Shown piece after piece: positions 16,738 to 23,545 of a DNA stretch of 43,097 bases. The position numbers and the translations under genes were made by a program. The notes beneath the pieces are model-generated. The model had not been told where the DNA came from, did not search any database, and worked only from the letters and a program-made list of their open reading frames with translations. Every line of letters begins with the position of its first letter. Position 1 is the first letter of the stretch. Source of the stretch: an uncultured Erysipelotrichaceae bacterium (lineage in GTDB: Bacteria; Bacillota_I; Bacilli_A; RFN20; CAG-826); the NCBI GenBank assembly GCA_902763555.1, contig CACWSI010000006.1:1-43097 (forward strand), given 5' to 3'.

Positions 16738-17703
16738 ATGAAAATTGCAAATCCATTTGAAAGATTTGGTATTACTCAAGCCGACTACGATGGTAATGAA
16801 AACTATGGTCGCTTTGTAATCGAACCATTAGAAAGAGGTTTTGGTCTCACATTAGGTAATGCCTTACGTAGAGTCTTACTCTCCTCTTTACCAGGTGCTT
16901 CCGTTTATGCTGTGGAAGTCGAAGGTGCTCGTCATGAATTCACCGCTCTTCCAGGCGTTGAAGAAGACGTTACAACCATCGTCTTAAATTTGAAAGACTT
17001 AGTCTTACGTATTGATAGCGAAGACGCTTCTAATAAGAGATTAGAAATCAATGTCACTGGTCCAGCCGTTGTTAAAGCAAGCGACATCGTTTGCCCAGCC
17101 GGTGTGGAAGTTGTCAATCCAGACTTAGTGATCGCTAATGTGACAGAAAGTGGTTCCTTACACATGGTTCTCCATGCTCGTAATGGCCGTGGTTATGTCA
17201 CAGGTGAACAAAATAAGATTCTTCACCCAAGTTTACAATTAGGTACTATCTGTACAGACAGTAACTATTCCCCAGTGAAGAAAGCCAATTATATCGTTGA
17301 TGGCACTCGTGTTGGTCACGATTCCCGTTTCGATAGCTTAACAATCGAAGTTTGGACCAATGGTTCCATGCTTCCACAAGAAGCCCTCGCAATGGCGGCT
17401 AAAATCTTAATCGACCACTTCAGTAAATTCCTTGACGTCGCTGAAATCGCTCGCGATATCAACATCGAAAAGGATGTCGTCCAAGTGGAAGAAAACAAAT
17501 ATGAGAACTTCATTATTGAAGAACTCGACTTATCTGTCCGTTCTTATAACTGCTTAAAGAGAGCTGGCGTTGCCACTGTCTTAGAACTCACAGAAAAAAC
17601 CGAAGAAGAAATGATGAAAGTCAAAAACCTTGGTAAGAAATCTCTTAAAGAAATTAAAGAGAAACTCGCGGCTTATGGCTTATCATTCAAAGATTTTGAA
17701 TAA
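16738..17703 (+). CDS. rpoA: RNA polymerase alpha subunit, 321 aa
   Basis: Alpha assembles RNA polymerase and binds UP elements and activators through its C-terminal domain. The N-terminal domain has FVIEPLERGFGLTLGNALRRVLLSS. A linker is followed by the C-terminal domain with the LDLSVRSYNCLKRAGV and KVKNLGKKSLKEIKEKL motifs. Length is normal. AGGAGG precedes the start. rplQ follows 14 nt later. Confidence 0.98.
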   Translation: MKIANPFERFGITQADYDGNENYGRFVIEPLERGFGLTLGNALRRVLLSSLPGASVYAVEVEGARHEFTALPGVEEDVTTIVLNLKDLVLRIDSEDASNKRLEINVTGPAVVKASDIVCPAGVEVVNPDLVIANVTESGSLHMVLHARNGRGYVTGEQNKILHPSLQLGTICTDSNYSPVKKANYIVDGTRVGHDSRFDSLTIEVWTNGSMLPQEALAMAAKILIDHFSKFLDVAEIARDINIEKDVVQVEENKYENFIIEELDLSVRSYNCLKRAGVATVLELTEKTEEEMMKVKNLGKKSLKEIKEKLAAYGLSFKDFE

Positions 17704-17717
17704 GGAGGCCATACAAC

Positions 17718-18125
17718 ATGCCAGCACAAGGTAGAAAAAATGTTCATGGTAAAACCGGCGTTAGATTCAAAGCCGCTTATACCAAGAGCAAATATGAGAA
17801 TATGCTCCGCAATGTCGTCACTGACTTAATCATCCGTGGTTCTGTCAAAGTGACTGCTGCGACTGCTAAAGACGTTATCAAAGAAGCTGACCGTTTAGTG
17901 ACATTAACCAAGAAAGAAGATGTCATGAACGCCAAACGTCAAGCTGCCGCCTTCGTCCGTAACATCGTTGCTGATGAAAAAACCGGCGCTAACGCTTTAG
18001 ATAAATTATTTGCCGAAATCGGTCCAAAGATGAAGGATCGCAATGGTGGTTACACAAAACAATATAAGTTAGAAAACCGCCGTGGTGATAACGCACCTGT
18101 CGTCTTAGTGACCTGGGTTGACTAA
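17718..18125 (+). CDS. rplQ: 50S ribosomal protein L17, 135 aa
   Basis: L17 lies near the tunnel exit. The beginning GKTGVRFKAAYTKSKYENMLRN and ending YTKQYKLENRRGDNAPVVLVTW match the family. It is about 15 residues longer than the Bacillus protein. AAGGAGG precedes the ATG. It is the last gene of the superoperon before the terminator at 18147. Confidence 0.96.
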   Translation: MPAQGRKNVHGKTGVRFKAAYTKSKYENMLRNVVTDLIIRGSVKVTAATAKDVIKEADRLVTLTKKEDVMNAKRQAAAFVRNIVADEKTGANALDKLFAEIGPKMKDRNGGYTKQYKLENRRGDNAPVVLVTWVD

Positions 18126-18146
18126 TCATCAACATATTTAGATTCA

Positions 18147-18176
18147 AGGGATGTCCAATATGGGCGTCCCTTTTTT
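18147..18176 (+). terminator. Rho-independent terminator of the ribosomal superoperon
   Basis: AGGGATGTCC pairs with GGGCGTCCCT (two G-U pairs) around a short AATAT loop, then six T. It ends the long transcript that begins near 3087. The rest of the gap to 18259 holds no gene. Confidence 0.93.
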
Positions 18177-18259
18177 ATTGTTAATAGTGGGCCACCAATA
18201 GCCAAAAAAGCCTCTCTAACAAATCAAATCCATAATTTGGTATAAATTATCAAGATAAC

Positions 18260-18282
18260 AAAAAGGAGCGCTTACGCGCCCC
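18260..18282 (-). terminator. Rho-independent terminator of the minus-strand lipoprotein gene
   Basis: Read on the minus strand, GGGGCGC and GCGCTCC pair around a GTAA tetraloop and are followed by five T. It ends the convergent lipoprotein transcript about 22 nt after its stop codon. Confidence 0.9.
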
Positions 18283-18304
18283 TAATTGATTAAGCTTGTT
18301 AAGA

Positions 18305-20434
18305 CTATTCAACAATGATTAATTCGAAGTAGTCCCAGCTAATTTCACAGCCACCAGGAATTGTTAACTTAATGGTGTGTTCACCAGCTGTGAGTTCAAA
18401 TGGAACTGATTCTGCATCTAACCATTCGCCTGTCATATTGGCATCGGCTTGACCGAGGTTAGAATTTGTAACGGCATCGTTAATTTTATCAGAAGCGTTA
18501 TCTAATCTAAGTTCAGCGGCACCGTTTTTGCCCCATTGACCTGAATACCAAGCATAGTGGAGTTTTAATTTAACGTTTCTAGCTTCTGCAAAGCTGAGTT
18601 TGTAAGAAGCGTTGAATTGTGGCCAACCACTAGACATATGACTAATGAATGTTGCGCCATTTTCGGTTGCGATTGTTGGATCGCTACTTGCTTCGTGATA
18701 AGCTTCGGCTTCGATTCTCATAACGCCATCAGCATCAAAAGCAGCAGGAGTGGCTGGTCTATTCCAGTTACCGACTCTGACTAAGCGGAGAGCGTAAACC
18801 CAAATGGAGTAACCATTGTTATTATTTGTCATTGTGAATGAGGCAGCGCCATCACCAATCATGACTTTTGCCATAGCAACGTTTGTCCAACCGCCTTCAT
18901 CTTTTGCTTCTAATAAACCGCAATCTGCATATGTTTTTTCAGAAGCTAAATCGACTGCATCAGCTGAGTCAACTTTGACACTATAACGGGCACCTGGATT
19001 ATATGGATTGCCGTTATTGCTTTCTTTATCGTTGTTCTTTTCAACGTTTTGAGCACCTGACCAATAGGAAGTACCATTACCTGAAGAGTATGAACCCTTA
19101 ACGTAGACTTCGTATTCACCAGATCTAATGCCGTTGATTTCCCAAACGTCACTCATTTTGCCACCTTTGCCTAAACGTGAATCTTTGTTAGAGGCTTTTG
19201 GATTGTTTTGACCTTCACAGTCAGCAGCGACCATTTCGTAAGCGATTTCGCCGTCCTTGCTCTTAACTGGTTGTAAGTCTGCAAACTTATCGCCTGCGTT
19301 GACGTATCTACCGGATTCTGTGATGAATAAGCCACAGTTACCATAGAGGTCTTCTTTAGCGTTCTTTGTGCTATCGGCGTAAACTGCATAGTCATACATA
19401 CCGAATGGGACTGGATTATCTCTACCATCAATGATGGCATCCATCTTTGTATCGGCATCTTTATCTTCGGAAAGGTTAATCTTAATGTTATAACCATTCG
19501 CTGGTAATGATGTGATATCAGTCTTAATTAAAGCGTTTTCTTGTTCATCAACGAGAACAGTAACTAAATCTGTCTTTGTGGAAGAACCAAGAACGTTTTG
19601 TTTCCAACCAACAGTGGTGGCTTCATATTGCATATATGGATGCTTTGCTAAGAAGTCCGCTTTTGGTAATTTTGCAGTGTTGAGTGCGCCACCGATGAGA
19701 TGGTAAACGTGATCGCCTTCAACTTCAATACGTGAAATTGTTAATTCGATTGGTGGGAGTTCATCCATCGCGAGAGCGGCTTTATCACTACGGATATACC
19801 ATCTGTAACCACTAAGGATTTCCTTACCTGTGCCCATACCTGTGATACTTGAAACTTCAACAGCGGCATAAGCACCTTTTGCGCCAACATAGATTGTGTA
19901 GACGCCAGCTTTGATTGTTGTAACGACTGTAACATCAATTTTAAGTTCGAATGTACCAGCAGTTGCATCGATTGTTGGAACATACTTGTAGTCAGCATCA
20001 GCTGGAGTTGCAGAACCGACTAACCATTGAGCGGTTTGACCTTGTGCTGGAATGGCATCAAGAAGACCAAAGGCCATCTTCATTGCATCGGCATTAGCGT
20101 ATCCAGAATATGTGCCTCCGATTTTGAGTAATACTTTGTCGCTTTCCTTGATAACATCGAGAGCGTTGACCGCCATTTGTCCATCGACCGCTGGGGTAGA
20201 AGAACTACTTGGACCAGTTGAAGAACTTGGTGCTGGTGTACTTGATGTACTTGGTGCAGGAGTGCTTGAAGTATCTTGCGCAGGTGTACTTGAAGTATCA
20301 GGTGCAGGTGCGCTTGTGCTTGCTGGTAGTTCTTCTGAACTTGGAGTTTTTGATGGTTCAGCAGTTGGACCACAAGCAACTAAACCCATTGCTAAAATGG
20401 TTGAAATCATAGCAAAAAGTTTTGTTTTTTTCAT
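18305..20434 (-). CDS. Large surface lipoprotein with Ser/Thr/Pro linker and carbohydrate-binding-like domains, 709 aa
   Basis: A lipoprotein signal peptide (residues 1-20, lipobox LVAC with Cys21) predicts lipid anchoring outside the cell. Residues about 25-90 are a low-complexity linker with imperfect SSTPAP repeats. A middle part (about 90-400) has no family I recognise. Residues about 400-560 and 570-705 look like beta-sandwich domains of the CBM6/CBM35 type: the last one starts RIEAEAYHEASS and ends with a WDYFELIIVE strand, and the earlier one ends YSIWVYALRLVRVG. The family match is inferred from pattern only. No glycosidase motif is seen, so a binding or adhesion role, or solute capture, is more likely than catalysis. 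AAAGGAG precedes the ATG. It is monocistronic. Confidence 0.75.
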   Translation of the reverse strand: MKKTKLFAMISTILAMGLVACGPTAEPSKTPSSEELPASTSAPAPDTSSTPAQDTSSTPAPSTSSTPAPSSSTGPSSSSTPAVDGQMAVNALDVIKESDKVLLKIGGTYSGYANADAMKMAFGLLDAIPAQGQTAQWLVGSATPADADYKYVPTIDATAGTFELKIDVTVVTTIKAGVYTIYVGAKGAYAAVEVSSITGMGTGKEILSGYRWYIRSDKAALAMDELPPIELTISRIEVEGDHVYHLIGGALNTAKLPKADFLAKHPYMQYEATTVGWKQNVLGSSTKTDLVTVLVDEQENALIKTDITSLPANGYNIKINLSEDKDADTKMDAIIDGRDNPVPFGMYDYAVYADSTKNAKEDLYGNCGLFITESGRYVNAGDKFADLQPVKSKDGEIAYEMVAADCEGQNNPKASNKDSRLGKGGKMSDVWEINGIRSGEYEVYVKGSYSSGNGTSYWSGAQNVEKNNDKESNNGNPYNPGARYSVKVDSADAVDLASEKTYADCGLLEAKDEGGWTNVAMAKVMIGDGAASFTMTNNNNGYSIWVYALRLVRVGNWNRPATPAAFDADGVMRIEAEAYHEASSDPTIATENGATFISHMSSGWPQFNASYKLSFAEARNVKLKLHYAWYSGQWGKNGAAELRLDNASDKINDAVTNSNLGQADANMTGEWLDAESVPFELTAGEHTIKLTIPGGCEISWDYFELIIVE

Positions 20435-20491
20435 TATGAAATGCTCCTTTCATTATAATTGCGATTTCTTTATGAAAAGTTATCTGTCTTC

Positions 20492-20520
20492 ATATTACAT
20501 TAAGAAATAATTTCTGACAA
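20492..20520 (-). promoter_or_regulatory. Putative promoter of the 709-aa lipoprotein gene
   Basis: On the minus strand TTGTCA (20515-20520) lies 17 nt upstream of TAATAT (20492-20497). It gives a 5' UTR of about 50 nt that ends in an AAAGGAG site. The -10 matches the consensus at four of six positions. Confidence 0.55.
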
Positions 20521-20551
20521 GTGATAAGCATTTACGGGAAGACTGCTAAAA

Positions 20552-20569
20552 AAGAATATAAATATTCTT
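20552..20569. promoter_or_regulatory. Palindrome in the divergent lipoprotein/gpsA intergenic region
   Basis: AAGAATA and TATTCTT form 7 bp arms around TAAA. The site lies between the two divergent genes and upstream of both promoters. It might be an operator. It lacks a T-run, so it is not a standard terminator. No known regulator motif is recognised. Confidence 0.35.
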
Positions 20570-20653
20570 AAATAAAAATAATCAGATATGATGGGCAAAT
20601 ATTACCCTTTGTAAAGTTTTTCATAAGTAAACGTAGTTTATAAGGCCTCGTTG

Positions 20654-20662
20654 TGATATGGT
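20654..20662 (+). promoter_or_regulatory. Possible extended -10 promoter for gpsA
   Basis: TGATATGGT (20654-20662) is an imperfect extended -10 element 26 nt before the gpsA ATG. It places the start about 19 nt ahead of the ATG, just before AAAAGGA. The -35 is not convincing. Weak evidence. Confidence 0.3.
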
Positions 20663-20687
20663 ATTATTATTCAAAAGGAAGCTCATT

Positions 20688-21692
20688 ATGAAACGAATTG
20701 GTATATTAGGCGCTGGTACATGGGGTACCGCATTAGCAAATCTTCTCGCCAGTAGTGGTCATGAAGTTATGCTTTGGTCTCGCTTCGCTGATGAAGTGAA
20801 CACCATTATGAAAACCCATAGACACAAAAACTTACCAGGCGTTGAAATTAATAATAGAATTCTTTATTCCTGCTCCGTAGAAGAAGCAGTGGAAGGAAAA
20901 GATGTCGTTGTTATCGCAGTACCATCTATTTACGTACGCGAAACGACCGCACTCGCAAAACCTTATTTAAAATCTAATCAAATTATTGTCACTGTCGCTA
21001 AAGGCGTGGAAAAAGGCACTCTAATGACCACTAGTGAAATCATCCACGATGTTTTAAAAGAAAAAGATCTTCCAGTCGTGGCGTTAAGTGGTCCAACTCA
21101 CGCGGAAGAAGTGGCAATTGGTTTACCAACATTAATCGTTTCCGCTTGTGAAAGATTACAATACGCTGAAGAAATTCAAAATATCTTCTATTCCTCTTCT
21201 TTAAGAGTTTATACAAACCAAGATATCGTTGGTGTGGAATTATGTGGCGCGCTTAAAAACATCATTGCTTTAGCCGCTGGTATGAGCGATGGCTTAGGGT
21301 TTGGTGATAACGCAAAAGCGGCTTTAATTACTAGAGGTCTTAGAGAAATCACTAAGATTGGTTTAGCAATGGGGGCAAATGCTAATACATTCTCTGGCTT
21401 AACTGGTATTGGTGATATCGTTGTTACTGCAACATCAGTCCACTCTAGAAACCATAAAGCTGGATTCTTGTTAGGCCAAGGTTATTCTTTGCAAGAAACA
21501 CTAGAAAAAGTTGGCATGGTAGTGGAAGGCCTTAACTCCTTAGATGCCGCGTTAGAATTAGAAAAGAAATACGATTTACAATTACCTATTATCGATACAG
21601 TCGCCGCGATTATCGCTGGTAAGACAAAAGTTAAAGACGCTGTCACAAAGCTCTTTGCCCGTAAAAAACAAAACGAAATCGCATACTTATAA
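20688..21692 (+). CDS. gpsA: Glycerol-3-phosphate dehydrogenase (NAD(P)+), 334 aa
   Basis: GpsA reduces dihydroxyacetone phosphate to sn-glycerol 3-phosphate, the phospholipid backbone precursor. The NAD-binding motif GILGAGTWGTALANLLA is at the N-terminus, followed by SGPTHAEEVA and the catalytic-Lys region GVELCGALKNIIALAAG. The C-terminal domain has GLTGIGDIVVT and the NHKAGFLLGQG motif. Length is normal. The start is the ATG at 20688, 8 nt after AAAAGGA, rather than the ATG at 20658. It reads divergently from the lipoprotein gene. Confidence 0.97.
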   Translation: MKRIGILGAGTWGTALANLLASSGHEVMLWSRFADEVNTIMKTHRHKNLPGVEINNRILYSCSVEEAVEGKDVVVIAVPSIYVRETTALAKPYLKSNQIIVTVAKGVEKGTLMTTSEIIHDVLKEKDLPVVALSGPTHAEEVAIGLPTLIVSACERLQYAEEIQNIFYSSSLRVYTNQDIVGVELCGALKNIIALAAGMSDGLGFGDNAKAALITRGLREITKIGLAMGANANTFSGLTGIGDIVVTATSVHSRNHKAGFLLGQGYSLQETLEKVGMVVEGLNSLDAALELEKKYDLQLPIIDTVAAIIAGKTKVKDAVTKLFARKKQNEIAYL

Positions 21693-21706
21693 TTTCTAAA
21701 AAATAG

Positions 21707-21715
21707 TGATATAAT
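21707..21715 (+). promoter_or_regulatory. Extended -10 promoter upstream of the 76-aa membrane protein
   Basis: TGATATAAT (21707-21715) is a perfect extended -10 within GTGATATAATC, an 11-mer that recurs exactly at the ecfA1 promoter (35594-35604). The predicted RNA start is about 13 nt before the ATG at 21735. No good -35 is visible, as is usual for extended -10 promoters. Confidence 0.65.
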
Positions 21716-21734
21716 CTAAGAAAGATTTTGTATT

Positions 21735-21965
21735 ATGAGTAAAACTAAAAAGATTGTTTTTACCTGTTTACTTTCATTGTTCGCTGTTGCAGCGGGTTGT
21801 TTCGCTTACGCTTTCATAAGCTACGCTGTTACATATAGTCCAATGAACTCTTTTATAACTTTGGAAACTTCGATTGTTCTTTCGTGCGTTTGTGTTGCGA
21901 CCGCTCTAGCAGCATTAGCACTAATTCTCTTGATTCTTCTCAAAAAACCAAAACGAAATGCCTAA
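21735..21965 (+). CDS. Small two-helix membrane protein of unknown function, 76 aa
   Basis: I do not recognise this protein. Two hydrophobic segments (about residues 8-32 and 46-69) and a basic C-terminal end suggest a small integral membrane protein with both ends inside. The Shine-Dalgarno sequence is weak. It has its own extended -10 promoter and sits just after gpsA. The next gene has a similar design, so the two could be distant paralogues, but sequence similarity is not obvious. Confidence 0.55.
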   Translation: MSKTKKIVFTCLLSLFAVAAGCFAYAFISYAVTYSPMNSFITLETSIVLSCVCVATALAALALILLILLKKPKRNA

Positions 21966-21981
21966 CTATAAAAGGGCAAAT

Positions 21982-22010
21982 TTGCATTCGCATATTGAAA
22001 ATGTTATGAT
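21982..22010 (+). promoter_or_regulatory. Promoter of the 81-aa membrane protein gene
   Basis: TTGCAT (21982-21987), a 17 nt spacer and TATGAT (22005-22010), with a TG two bases upstream, form a good promoter. The predicted UTR is about 19 nt and carries AAAAGG. Confidence 0.7.
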
Positions 22011-22035
22011 GTAGACAAGAAAAGGTAATACCACT

Positions 22036-22281
22036 ATGAAAAAGTCAAAAGCATCTATTGTATTTTCTGTCTTTGAAGTTTTAATCGCAATTGCGGCACT
22101 AACATTCTTTATTTTATTGCTCGTTCCAGCTGTTGGCATGGGCTATGTCATTAGTTCATTAAGCGGACAATTTGGTCAAACCTTGTATATCGTCACTGTT
22201 GTGGCTACAGTAGCTATTTTTGTGGGTGCTGTTATCTTGATACTTACAACACGTGACATCATTAGGAAAAAGAGAAAATAA
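22036..22281 (+). CDS. Small two-helix membrane protein of unknown function, 81 aa
   Basis: I recognise no family. Two hydrophobic helices (about residues 8-33 and 50-70) and a Lys/Arg-rich end (IRKKRK) suggest a membrane protein. AAAAGG lies 10 nt before the ATG. It has its own promoter and is followed directly by a terminator, so it is a monocistronic unit. Its small size, isolated transcription and similar architecture to its upstream neighbour are the only clues. Confidence 0.6.
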   Translation: MKKSKASIVFSVFEVLIAIAALTFFILLLVPAVGMGYVISSLSGQFGQTLYIVTVVATVAIFVGAVILILTTRDIIRKKRK

Positions 22282-22308
22282 AACATAACTTTAACAAAAA
22301 TATAATAG

Positions 22309-22331
22309 CAGTGGTTTAACCACTGTTTTTT
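22309..22331 (+). terminator. Rho-independent terminator after the 81-aa gene
   Basis: CAGTGGTT and AACCACTG form a near-perfect hairpin followed by six T (22326-22331). Confidence 0.92.
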
Positions 22332-22332
22332 G

Positions 22333-22361
22333 TTGCTATCATCAACTTAATTGCATAGAAT
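22333..22361 (+). promoter_or_regulatory. Promoter of the zinc-ribbon membrane protein gene
   Basis: TTGCTA (22333-22338), a 17 nt spacer and TAGAAT (22356-22361) lie between the preceding terminator and the ATG at 22384. The UTR is short and includes GAAGAGGA. Confidence 0.55.
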
Positions 22362-22383
22362 ATATGGCTGAAGAGGAACTATT

Positions 22384-22746
22384 ATGAAATGTCCAAAATG
22401 CTCTGAAACAATTCCTGCTAATTCAAATAGATGCATATACTGTGGCCATGTTGTCACTGAAAAAGAAAGAGATGCATATATCAACGAAATGATTAAACAT
22501 CCAGTGGAAACTAGTGAAGCTCCAGATTTTGAAAATGATTATGAGCCTGTCGCTGTTCCTAAAGGATCATATATCTTAGGATTCATTCTTGGACTTTTAT
22601 TAAATATATTTGGTGTACTAATCGCTACATTCACAAGAGGCAGAAGAACAAAGTTTGCTTCTGGAATAGGTTTTATTGCCGGAAGTGCCTTAGCGCTTAT
22701 CGGACTTGGTGTCTATTTCCTAGTTAGTTATCTCATCAAAAAGTAA
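22384..22746 (+). CDS. Zinc-ribbon membrane protein of unknown function, 120 aa
   Basis: A rubredoxin-like zinc ribbon (CPKC at residues 3-6 and CIYC at about 17-20) opens the protein. An acidic linker follows. Two hydrophobic segments (about residues 62-82 and 93-115) fill the C-terminus. This arrangement is common for small Gram-positive membrane proteins of unknown role. The gene is flanked by terminators on both sides and has its own promoter. Confidence 0.75.
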   Translation: MKCPKCSETIPANSNRCIYCGHVVTEKERDAYINEMIKHPVETSEAPDFENDYEPVAVPKGSYILGFILGLLLNIFGVLIATFTRGRRTKFASGIGFIAGSALALIGLGVYFLVSYLIKK

Positions 22747-22750
22747 ATCT

Positions 22751-22773
22751 AGTGGACTAAAATCCACTTTTTT
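22751..22773 (+). terminator. Rho-independent terminator after the zinc-ribbon gene
   Basis: AGTGGA and TCCACT pair around CTAAAA and are followed by six T (22768-22773). Confidence 0.88.
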
Positions 22774-22793
22774 ATCGCATAAAACAGTAGTGG

Positions 22794-22827
22794 TTGTTGC
22801 AAAGCAACAATGTAGTATTACATACTA
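22794..22827. promoter_or_regulatory. Two adjacent inverted repeats upstream of rex (candidate operators)
   Basis: TTGTTGC-AAA-GCAACAA (22794-22810) and TAGTAT-TAC-ATACTA (22813-22827) lie 20-50 nt upstream of the rex -35. The first has TTGTT/AACAA arms like a Rex box, but with 7 rather than 8 bases between them. Rex often controls its own operon and adhE. Neither has a T-run, so they are not terminators. The link to Rex is inference. Confidence 0.4.
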
Positions 22828-22845
22828 TACTTCGGTAAAAAATTA

Positions 22846-22874
22846 TTGAAATAGTCTTAAAATAAGATTATAAA
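22846..22874 (+). promoter_or_regulatory. Promoter of the rex-adhE operon
   Basis: TTGAAA (22846-22851), a 17 nt spacer and TATAAA (22869-22874) predict a start near 22881, about 25 nt before the rex ATG. Confidence 0.7.
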
Positions 22875-22905
22875 TAGATTGGTAAAAAAATACCGAACTA
22901 CTATT

Positions 22906-23532
22906 ATGAACACTAAAGTTTCGTTAAAACAAATTGAAAGATATCCCGTTTACTTAAACGTTTTATTATCTTTAAGAAATAGTTGTATTAACAAAGTTAA
23001 CTCTCGCTTATTAGCGGATGCTTTAGGCGTCTCTGAAGAACAAGTGAGAAAAGATTTACAAATTGTTTCTCCACATAGTTCCAAACCAGGTTGTCCTAGA
23101 GATGTTGATACTTTAATTAATCATTTAAAAGAATATCTTGGTTATAACCAAATCAATAAAGCTATCTTAGTTGGCGTTGGTCATTTAGGCAGCGCTCTTT
23201 TGTCATTTAAAGGCTTTGATGATTACGGCTTAGATATCGTTGCTGGTTTTGATATTGATCCATCCATCACTGGTGAATCAATTGAAGGCAAACCTATATA
23301 TTCTATTTTTAATTTAGATAATAAGATTAAGGAATTAGGCGTGGAAGTCGCAATTGTGACCACTCCTAAGGATGTCACTCAAGAAATAGTTAATAAATTA
23401 ATTAATAGTGGTATTAAAGCGATATGGAACTTTGTTCCAATTCACTTAGAACACCCAGACAATATCGTTGTTGAGAATATGGATTTAGCCCGTTCTTTAG
23501 CGGTCTTCTTCCATCGTATAAATAAAAAATAG
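22906..23532 (+). CDS. rex: Redox-sensing transcriptional repressor Rex, 208 aa
   Basis: Rex binds DNA when NADH is low and releases it when NADH rises. The N-terminal winged helix (about residues 10-75) has RLLADALGVSEEQVRKDL. The Rossmann part has GVGHLGSALL, GFDIDPS, VEVAIVTTPKD and GIKAIWNFVP. The start is the ATG at 22906; a TTG at 22879 is open in frame but would sit at or before the predicted RNA start. No Shine-Dalgarno sequence is visible. adhE follows 14 nt later, so they form an operon and Rex probably regulates adhE and the hydrogenase genes. Confidence 0.95.
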   Translation: MNTKVSLKQIERYPVYLNVLLSLRNSCINKVNSRLLADALGVSEEQVRKDLQIVSPHSSKPGCPRDVDTLINHLKEYLGYNQINKAILVGVGHLGSALLSFKGFDDYGLDIVAGFDIDPSITGESIEGKPIYSIFNLDNKIKELGVEVAIVTTPKDVTQEIVNKLINSGIKAIWNFVPIHLEHPDNIVVENMDLARSLAVFFHRINKK

Positions 23533-23545
23533 GAGGCTAGAAATT

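Noticed and set aside
20052-20510. Plus-strand open frame opposite the lipoprotein start
   Set aside because: Antisense to the repetitive linker; low complexity and no own start signal.
20658-20687. Upstream ATG of gpsA
   Set aside because: It lies over the likely -10 region; the ATG at 20688 has AAAAGGA at proper spacing.
22794-22810. Terminator reading of TTGTTGC-AAA-GCAACAA
   Set aside because: No T-run follows; a real terminator for the preceding gene is already at 22751-22773.
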